Position numbers and translations under genes: made by a program. The notes below the pieces were generated by a model that searched no databases, was not told the origin of the DNA, and saw nothing but the letters and a program-made list of their open reading frames with translations. Of a stretch of DNA of 64,000 bases, positions 56,651-64,000 are shown piece after piece. The stretch is from Sceloporus undulatus (taxonomy: Eukaryota > Chordata > Lepidosauria > Squamata > Phrynosomatidae): assembly GCF_019175285.1 (NCBI RefSeq), contig NC_056527.1:112245769-112309768 (forward strand), read 5' to 3'. Positions within the stretch are counted from its first letter, which is position 1; every line of letters starts with the position of its first letter.

Positions 56651-56828
56651 TGAGTTCATGTGATGTAGTTGTTTGAGCATTTAACTACAACTCTGGAGAC
56701 CAGGGTTCAAATCCCTGCTCAGCCATGGAAACCCAGTGGGTAATCTTGGGCAAGTCATATACTCTCATCCTCAGAGGGAGGCAAAGGCAAACTCCCTCTG
56801 AACAAATCTTGCCGAGAAAACCCAATGT
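56650..56828 (+). mobile_element. Sauria-type SINE, 3' truncated
   Basis: GTAGTTGTTTGAGCATTTAA, GGGTTCAAATCCCTGCTCAG (B-box region), GGAAACCCAGTGGGTAATCT, AACAAATCTTGCCGAGAAAA. The tail is missing. Confidence 0.75.
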
Positions 56829-57506
56829 TTTTTTTCTTTGCCTCAAGCAACAAAAAACCTTGTATCACCTTCTATGAAGCACTCAAAGCCTCTGAGAAAA
56901 GGAGGGAGGAAGAAGGGAGTACAGATAGAGAGAGGAAGTCTCTACTAAATATTGTAATGTAGGCCTACATCTTTAGAAAGAGCATTCTGCAACCAGGGTG
57001 CCACTGCTGAATAAACTCTCTCCATTGTTCTTACAAGATCTCATAACCTATGCAAGACTGTAGAGAAGTCATCACTCCATCTAGTATGGTTTCAAACTTT
57101 TTGAATTGTTTCTTTTATCTGTCCCTCTCCATGACTTTCTTTCCTCCCACTTAACTGACTAGAAAGAGTTCCCTCCTTCTACACTAATGTAACTCACTAA
57201 CCGTATGGAAGGATTTCAGCCCAAACCCATACAATTTTACCAAAGGTTAGAACGAAAAACCCGAGACTCCAAAAGGCAGCCACACAAACTGGAAACACAA
57301 TAGCTTGACATTTGAATTTTTCATCTAGATTTTGATTTATTCCAAGTTGGACAAACTTGATCAGTTTGCAACCAGATTATTAAAAGCAAAATCTCCTCTG
57401 CAATTAATACTACTAAAACCAATACGTTGTTTGCATTTGTGTTCATTTCCTTCTGAAGGCCCTAGTTTTATAATGGGTTTGCTATGAATTACACAGAGCA
57501 TTGAAT

Positions 57507-57508
<2 letters not shown>

Positions 57509-57553
<45 letters not shown>
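57509..57553. repeat. (TG)n microsatellite
   Basis: About 22 TG units, 550 bp before V2R-F. Confidence 0.95.
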
Positions 57554-57556
<3 letters not shown>

Positions 57557-57731
57557 ACCTTCTAGAATCATCTACTTAACAGGAGACTCAGTGTGAAATT
57601 CTGGAAGTTATATTCCTGAAAAGTATCTTTTCTATGATGATGATGATGTCCAACTAGTTCTTTTGGAATGATGTGATAAACATGTTTTCATCTGTAATGG
57701 TGCACAGAACCTATAACTTCAGCTCGGTGGT

Positions 57732-57848
57732 TGTCTCCTATATAATTATTGAGATAACCATGATAAATTCTACTTTTTTCTCCAAATTTCTAGGGAATTG
57801 TAGCAAAACGGTGAACCGCAACTGAAAGGTACTATTAATAATGTCTCC
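57732..57848 (+). promoter_or_regulatory. V2R-F upstream module
   Basis: TGTCTCCTATATAATTATTG, ATAACCATGATAAATTCTAC and TTTCTAGG at 57732-57794, then TATTAATAATGTCTCCT near 57833, about 230 bp before the ATG. Confidence 0.5.
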
Positions 57849-58062
57849 TGTACTATTCAGACACAAAGTTAGACATACACAAGGGTTGTTCGCTCATCCT
57901 GATCACTTGGTACTTTGTGCTGCGTGAATCTGCTATTCTATAAAATGAATGTTTGTTCTACTTAGAGTGTGCTAGCAAGGCACACCCAAATGTCAATGTG
58001 AAAAGTGAAGAACTGATACGTATTTCACAGGAAGACAATTTTTATGTATACATACACACAGG

Positions 58063-58283
58063 ATGTTAGTATTCATAGGTTTTGGATTATTGCTCCTGTT
58101 GCCTCAGGCAGTGTGTGAAGTTCCTAATAGTAAATGTCTTGCTGGTGACCCTCTCACTATTCGTCACAAATATTATCAGTTAGGAGACTTCATTGTTGGT
58201 GCCATCATATCTCAGATCTACATCCCTTCTGATGGGATAATATTCAAAATTCATCCCTCTCAAAATCTGGGAGATGAGCTCAT
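58063..58283 (+). CDS. V2R-F exon 1 (signal peptide)
   Basis: ATG 58063 then a leucine-rich signal core. Donor GCTCAT|GTAGGC, 221 nt, phase 2. Confidence 0.88.
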
Positions 58284-61200
58284 GTAGGCATGTTTTTTAC
58301 TCCTTAATGAAGACAAAATAATTTATTGTATTTTCTATAAGGATGTGAATGCAATTTACACAAAGACCAAAGCTCAAGCTGAATTGTCTTCAGATTGGCT
58401 CTCATGCTTTCCAAAGCAAAGTCAGATGTTGATTTCAAAGAAACAAGGGGAAATACTGTCTTTTAAGTTTTGCTTCTGTGAAAAATATCCAGACTGCTAG
58501 ATACTGGGGACAAAGGATGAGAATCTGAGTGACCTACAAGTCCGTCTTCAAATCTGAGTTGGAGGGTGTTTTACAAGGTGCAGTCCAACAGCTGTGCTTT
58601 GGGAAGGGACAAGAATAGGATTTTGAGATACAATTCTTCCAGCACTGTCGTATTTCATTCCTATGCTTCTTTCTACACTAAACTGCATTTTAGATTCTTG
58701 AAACATTTACAAGCATTATAACTCACTAATCCCTGTGCTTGTCTTTCAGGAATATTTTAGCTTTCTTTCCTGGGAACATTTCTATGACATGTTTTATTTT
58801 CATGCATGCTTTCCCCACCACAAAGTGGGGGAGGGGGGTAAGAAAGAGAAAACAAATTACGCTTTATCCTCTACCTCTTTAAATGTCTTTAAGTTTCTTC
58901 TTCCGCATAAACATATGGATTTGTTCTTATGAAATTCAGCACCTTTGTCACCAATATGCTCTAAGTGAGTTGAGGCTAAGAAGGAATCAAGCAGGATAAG
59001 TGAAACCTTTCAAGATATTCTCCAAATGGAAAAGATGCTATTTCAGAAAAATCCCTGCACCTACTATCTAAAAACTAGCGGCCTCAATTTCCTCAGATGT
59101 AAGGGAATGTACACTATGGTCCGAATCCTATTAGATAGTCCCAAGAAGATTAGATTAATCCATTCAATGACATTTGCTTGTGTGCTGACTCAGCATCCAA
59201 CAATTGACTCAGTGGTTCTGCCACAATTGGAACTAATCAATAATTTCCTAGGCCAATGTCTGAAGGTGGTATCGTTCCTGCACAATTCATCCAGTTCTGA
59301 GAAAGTGGGGGAGTTATACAAATAAAAAGCAATATTGCAGTGGTAGTCAACAGGAAATGAAGAAAAATTCTATCTCTGCACCCTAACTCTAGTTCAAGAC
59401 CAATATCACAGTAAACTGGTTACAAATTGGTCCAAACTGAATTTATTTGTTTTCTAAGGTGTTGGTCTCAACTGTTGACTCTCACAACTTTTCAGATAAG
59501 TTGATAGAGTTGTTTTAGATTCAGTAAACTGGAGAATGAGGGTAACTGCGTAGGACATTGTTGTTGCTGTTGTTTCTTCTCCATAGTTCTAGTGCTTAGC
59601 CAAGAAGTTAATGATGATATTTTGGCCAGGGTTTAAAAATAAAATTTGAAATAGTAAGTGTAAAATATACCTTTTCAGATATTTCAGGGGGTTACATGAA
59701 TATCTATCTAAGTTGCATCATGTGGTCGAAATCTATTCATTTTAGTAACTTTAGCCCAGCCCAAAAATGAGGCCCATGTTTCGTATTTCCATATTTCTTA
59801 TTCATCTTTCTGGTAAACTGATAACCGAAACAGTTTATGAAGTTCATTTTCAATTAGTGTTCTTTCTGTTAACTTTCATTAATGGAATCCAACTGTGCCC
59901 AGCTATATTCAAAGTCAGAATCAAGATGAGTAGCAATGTTTCTTGGAAACTTCTCTGGAATCAAAGCTTTACCATTTCTTGATCAATGTGGTTAACAAAC
60001 ACAGAGAAAAAATAGTTTTCTATAATTACCCACTTTCTTTGCACTAGGCTATTCACTCATATCTACCAACACATCCAGGCTTTAGTATTTGCTATAAAGG
60101 AAATAAATGAAAATCTCCTGATCCTCCCCAACATCACTTTGGGTTTCCTGATCTATAACAATAATTGTCGCCCAGAACTGACCTCTCAAGCTTCATTGGA
60201 GCTTCTCTCAACACAAGGCAGATTCATCCCTAACTATAGAAGTGATTTCCATAACAACCTGGTAGCAGTCATTGGAGGACCTCACTCTGATATCTGTCAT
60301 GATATGTCAACCATCCTGAGCATCTACAAGATTCCACAGGTAAGTTGTGCACATGGAGCATGGAGTTTTAAGTAACCAACTTTTGTGTCTTTAATATGGA
60401 AATAAGAAGTGGTTCTACAGGATGAAAAATGTTTATTTGCAGCTCTTTCACACAGCACAGGTAAAGCAGTATGACACTACGTTAACTGTCATGTCTCCAT
60501 CATGTGGAATTCTAGGGTTTGTAGTTTGGTGTAAGAGCCAATATGGTGTAGTGGTTTGAGAGCTGCATTGCAACTCTGGAGACCAAGGTTCAAGTCCCCA
60601 CTCGAGCATGAAAAGCCACTGTGTGATCTAGAACAAATCGCAAACGCTCAGCCTCAGAGGATGGCAATGGCAAACACCTCTGAAGAAAAGTGCCAAAAAA
60701 GCCCCTATGATAGAGTTGACTTTGGGTCACCGTAGGTCAAAAAATACTTGGAGGCACATAACAACGACGAGGTATTATGTCAGAGAGCTTTGGTGCCGCA
60801 CCAAATTACAAATCCCAGAATTCTGTAGGATAGAGTCATAGCTGCTAAATCGCTGTCAAACTGTTTTATTTCTGCAGTGTGGACACATCCTTAGTGTCCT
60901 GCTTAAATATCAGATATTTTCAAGTGAGAAGCAGCATTGTTGTCGTTATTGGTATTCCTGTCTTTTGTGTTTATAGCCACAGTACAGATGGGGAAATAAA
61001 GAAACATGCCTACCTTCTCCAATCCAAGTGAAAGGACCTGTCATTTTGAAAGGACACCTCAATCACCTCCACACACAAAATCGTATCATGTTTGATTCTG
61101 GTGTTATCTGTTCCCATCTAGTATTTCCTCTCTCTTTTCTCTTTAGCTCATATACAGCCCTTCACCAGTGATTAATAAGTCACCCCAGTCTGTTCTCTTA

Positions 61201-63246
61201 CATGATACGTCCCCAAATGCGACCATTCAATCTATGGGAATTCTTCAGCTGTTGCTTCATTTCAGATGGATGTGGATTGGGGTTGCATCTGAAGATAATG
61301 ATGAAGGAGACAGGTTTGTGCAGAATCTGCTTCCTATATTTCCCCAGTATGGTATCTGTTTTGACTTCATAAAGAAGCTACCTAAAGTCACTTATTCAAC
61401 TGACATTGGTGAAAGAGCAGAGGAGGGCTTTCAAGCATTTAATAATATTATAAAGAGTACTGCAAGTGTTGTAGTTTTACATGGTGCAGTTCAGTCCATG
61501 GTCATTTTTCAAACGCTTGTCCAAATATCAATATTTGAAGATATACCAGTGAAAAAGCTCTGGATTATGACAGCCCAGATGGATTTCATGTCCATTTCCT
61601 TCCAATGGAATTCTGACTTACAGTTCCTTCATGGAGCTTTATCTTTTGCAAGTCATTCAACGGAGGTGGCTGGATTCCAGAAATTTCTTCAGATGAAGGA
61701 TCCTACTCTAGAAAAAGAAGATGCTTTTCTGGTGGACCTTTGGCAACAGGTATTTAATTGCTCATTCTCCAGTTCTGCCATAGAAAATACAGACAGAAAC
61801 ATCTGCATTGGACAGGAGAAGCTGGAGACTCTTCCCAACTCTATCTTTGATACAAGAATGACTGCCCACAGTTACAGCATCTACAATGTTATTCATGCTG
61901 TGGCCCATGCTCTGCATGACATGCAGTCATCCACATTGGTGCACAGAAGAATGATAAGTAGAAAGAGCTGGAAGCTTCCAAACTGGCAATCCTGGCAGGT
62001 ACATTCTCTGCACTGTCACATGGGAACATTCGCCATGTTAATAAATTGCACTAAGATAGCAGAATACAAAAGGTTGAATGGTCGTATAAAAAAACAAGAA
62101 CAAGGGAGAAATAAATCAGATCAAAATGTTTGTATGAATGTGTAAGATTTGTATCTGCTTATCCTGAAACCAGACCTCAATTGCATGCAGAAATCACAAT
62201 TTTGGAAATTTTGCAATCTGGTTTGCAATGTAATTTGCACAAAAATGTGTATCGATTGTCTTTGGGTGCATTCTACACTGTAGTAATAATGCAGTTTGAC
62301 ATCACTTTAAGTACCGTAGCTCCATCCTATGGAATCCTTTGCACCTTTATAAGGTCTTTGGCCTTCTCTGACAAAGTGTACTGGTGACTCACAAAACTAC
62401 AAATTCAGGGATTTTGTAGGATGGAGCCATGGCAGCTAACGTGGCATTGAACTGCATTATTTCTACAGTATAGATGTGGCCTTAGACAGCCAAACAGAGA
62501 AATATAGTAGCATTTCTTTGTATTGAAGCAATGAAACAATGAAACCATCCAGAAAATCAAAGTTTATATAGAAATTCCCTTCACCAATTGGAATGGTTGA
62601 GCTCTGGCCTGTGTGAGAGATGAAACACTTCAATTATCTCATATTTCACATGTGGGGAGAACATTAAATATTTTGCCTACCCTTCTTCAGAGGCAAGAAT
62701 TATGATAACAGTTTACATCCTCACAATGAAGCTACTTGTGTTATTCCAACACGGCGATTGCTACTGTATAAGAATGGTAACAACAAGGATGGAAAGGAGG
62801 TCTGAAACTTGGTTCACTGAAACAAATATTTCAGATATGAGAGCTGTAAAGGAGGGAGAAATGACAGATGATGAGGGAGGTAGAGGATAGTCAGAGTGAC
62901 TGGATAAAATGCCATGAAGTTACTTTAATTGGATTATATGGTAGCATAGCAACGGCTGACCACTTTCTGTCATCTTCCCAGTTCAAAGGGAGTGACTGGG
63001 CTTGACCAACATCTGTAACCTTTGTTGGAAATTCAGGTTAGTCTTTGTAGAGGCAATCTATGACTGATTCAACGTCAACCAATGGGTTTCCATAGCTGAG
63101 CAGGGATTCAAACCCTGGTCTCACAGTGACATAGTCCAACACTCAAACCACTACACCACACTGGCTCTCCAATGACCATACTCTGCTTCTCAATCCCAGA
63201 ATTATAATGTATTACATAGAGTTTTTTGTTTGTTTGCTGTTATTGT

Positions 63247-63282
<36 letters not shown>

Positions 63283-64000
63283 TGGAAGATGAGAAAAAGT
63301 TCTTTACACTGCAAGCTGGCAGCTACTTTCCAGAATTTCTACTAAATAAAGCCTGGTACAGACTGGCGTTTTGCGCTGGCCTGGGGCCAAAATTAGGGCT
63401 TGATAGGACGGAGCGTTCGCATGCTCCCAACCCCTACTGTGAGCCACGGGCACCTCGTTTACATGGGGTGCGCCATGATGACATGCCTCGTGCGCCACAT
63501 CCAAACGGCGTGATGCACAAGGAACGTCATAGTACCACACCAGGGCACTTTTTACGCCTCTGTAGCGGCGGGAAAAGGAGCTGTGTTTCACAGCTCCTTT
63601 TCCGAGAGAATCGTTGCTGCGACATGCAGTTGCCACAGCAATGATCCTGGGCAGATCTGCCCATCTATACAGCCCCTAAATTACTTATTTTATCATACTC
63701 CAGTGGACAATGCAGAGGGAAATAGGAACTCCACTATGACTACTGTTACTGCTGCTATTAAATCCAAAAGTCTTTGAAAGGACAATAACGCAAATCTGAC
63801 ACTTCAGTGGTATATTGAACTGCCTATTTCAATCCTACTGTGCATTCTAATGAGTTATGTTGCCTCCCACTCCATCACATTTAGCTCCACCATTTTCTCA
63901 GAAGGGTATCATTTAACAATAGTGTCGGAGAAAAGATTTCCTTTGACCAAAATGGAGAACTAATCGCTGGATTTGATATTATAAACTGGGTGACTTTTAT
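58063..64000 (+). CDS. V2R-F, vomeronasal type-2 receptor, 5' part (exons 1-4, cut by window end)
   Basis: Exons: 58063-58283, 60048-60339, 61147-61998, and 63885 to the window edge. 493 codons are visible. Signal peptide [18 protein letters not shown]; mature start [20 protein letters not shown]. Introns 1-3 are GT-AG and phases agree. Exon 2 has NYRSD where every other gene here has NYKC, so a conserved flytrap cysteine is replaced by serine. Exon 3 has lost the FYRM/MFP wording ([17 protein letters not shown]). Exon 4 ([20 protein letters not shown]) is open to base 64000. Whether the linker and helices are intact is not visible. Promoter module at 57732-57848. Confidence 0.9.
58284..60047 (+). 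other. V2R-F intron 1
   Basis: 1.76 kb with no recognised repeat, RNA gene or coding segment. 59026-59325 is open for 99 codons but resembles nothing known to me. Confidence 0.45.
60048..60339 (+). CDS. V2R-F exon 2
   Basis: Acceptor TTTGCACTAG, donor CACAG|GTAAGT, 292 nt. [20 protein letters not shown], then [18 protein letters not shown] (serine for cysteine), [10 protein letters not shown]. Confidence 0.9.
60432..60895. mobile_element. palindromic MITE (family 2) split by a SINE
   Basis: Left half 60432-60533 (AAAGCAGTATGACACTACGT, GGAATTCTAGGGTTTGTAGT), right half 60769-60895 (CAAATCCCAGAATTCTGTAG, CTGTTTTATTTCTGCAGTGT). The halves are mirror images around the inserted SINE. Confidence 0.7.
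60534..60768 (+). mobile_element. Sauria-type SINE, near full length
   Basis: GAGCCAATATGGTGTAGTGG head, GGTTCAAGTCCCCACTCGAG (B-box region), CTCAGAGGATGGCAATGGCA body, GGGTCACCGTAGGTC and GGAGGCACATAACAACGACG Bov-B-like tail. Inserted into the MITE and so younger than it. Confidence 0.8.
61147..61998 (+). CDS. V2R-F exon 3
   Basis: Acceptor TCTCTTTAG, donor TGGCAG|GTACAT, 284 codons. [56 protein letters not shown] (cysteine-threonine pair reads CI). Confidence 0.9.
62266..62484. mobile_element. palindromic MITE (family 2)
   Basis: TTCTACACTGTAGTAATAAT mirrors GCATTATTTCTACAGTATAG; TCCATCCTATGGAATCC opposes GATTTTGTAGGATGGAGC. V2R-F intron 3. Confidence 0.7.
63057..63170 (-). mobile_element. 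Sauria-type SINE, head only
   Basis: Reverse of GAGCCAGTGTGGTGTAGTGG and CCAGGGTTTGAATCCCTGCT (B-box region). Confidence 0.75.
63246..63283. repeat. (TTG)n microsatellite
   Basis: About twelve GTT units in V2R-F intron 3. Confidence 0.95.
63351..63676. mobile_element. GC-rich hAT-like MITE
   Basis: GCCTGGTACAGACTGGC against inverse GGGGCTGTATAGATGGGC. Flanks TAAATAAA and TAAATTAC match at 6 of 8. Internal hairpin AAAAGGAGCTGTG / CACAGCTCCTTTT near 63580. CpG-rich against an AT-rich intron, so fairly young. Confidence 0.65.
63885..64000 (+). CDS. V2R-F exon 4, 5' half
   Basis: Acceptor TCACATTTAG, then [20 protein letters not shown] and [10 protein letters not shown], open to the last base. 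About half of a normal 228-nt exon 4. Confidence 0.88.

Overview
The window is vertebrate nuclear DNA and looks like a squamate reptile, most probably a lizard. The coding content is a cluster of vomeronasal type-2 receptors (V2Rs, family C GPCRs). The repeat content fits the same source: CR1, L2 and Bov-B LINEs, tRNA-headed Sauria-type SINEs with Bov-B-like tails, 5S-rRNA-headed SINEs, Tigger/mariner-like and hAT-like MITEs, and a Penelope-like remnant. Species cannot be fixed from the sequence alone.

Layout of genes. V2R-A is only the 3' part of its last exon (1-639, +). V2R-B (4859-16572, +), V2R-C (17970-26934, +), V2R-D (29682-37237, minus) and V2R-E (46024-52860, +) are six-exon genes with open frames, modelled at 873, 871, 880 and 892 aa. 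V2R-F (58063 to beyond 64000, +) has exons 1-3 and half of exon 4 before the window ends. The exon plan is constant. Exon 1 is the signal peptide (about 215-275 nt, ending in phase 2). Exon 2 is 292 nt. Exon 3 is 852-879 nt and carries most of the Venus flytrap. Exon 4 is 222-228 nt. Exon 5 is 127 nt of cysteine-rich linker. Exon 6 is about 900 nt with all seven membrane helices. No other host gene was recognised.

Points of interest in the genes. All five visible gene starts have a related upstream module: a block around AATTA...AAAA...TGATTA, followed 37-56 bp later by an AT-rich TATA-like motif, and then the start codon about 120-250 bp further on. Intergenic sequence is also shared between neighbours (A/B downstream, B/C upstream), which marks A, B and C as tandem duplicates. 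V2R-C lacks the AG acceptor of exon 5 (GG instead), V2R-E needs a GC donor after exon 4, and V2R-D has a weak donor after exon 4. V2R-D is inverted and belongs to a different V2R subclade.

Layout of repeats. 37.6-45.3 kb is a graveyard between D and E. It holds a CR1 copy invaded by a GC-rich MITE, a SINE and a SINE/LINE tail, then a solo LTR with a 5-bp target duplication, then two L2 copies in opposite orientation. 53.6-56.8 kb holds hAT-like, Bov-B, CR1 and SINE pieces. Several introns contain long foldback elements. There is a 10-N assembly gap at 9635-9644 inside a TTA microsatellite.

How the genes work together: each V2R would be expressed in basal vomeronasal sensory neurons and bind peptide or protein cues with its flytrap domain. 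Clustering and a shared promoter module fit the one-or-few-receptors-per-neuron mode known for this family. That role is inferred from the family, not shown by this sequence.
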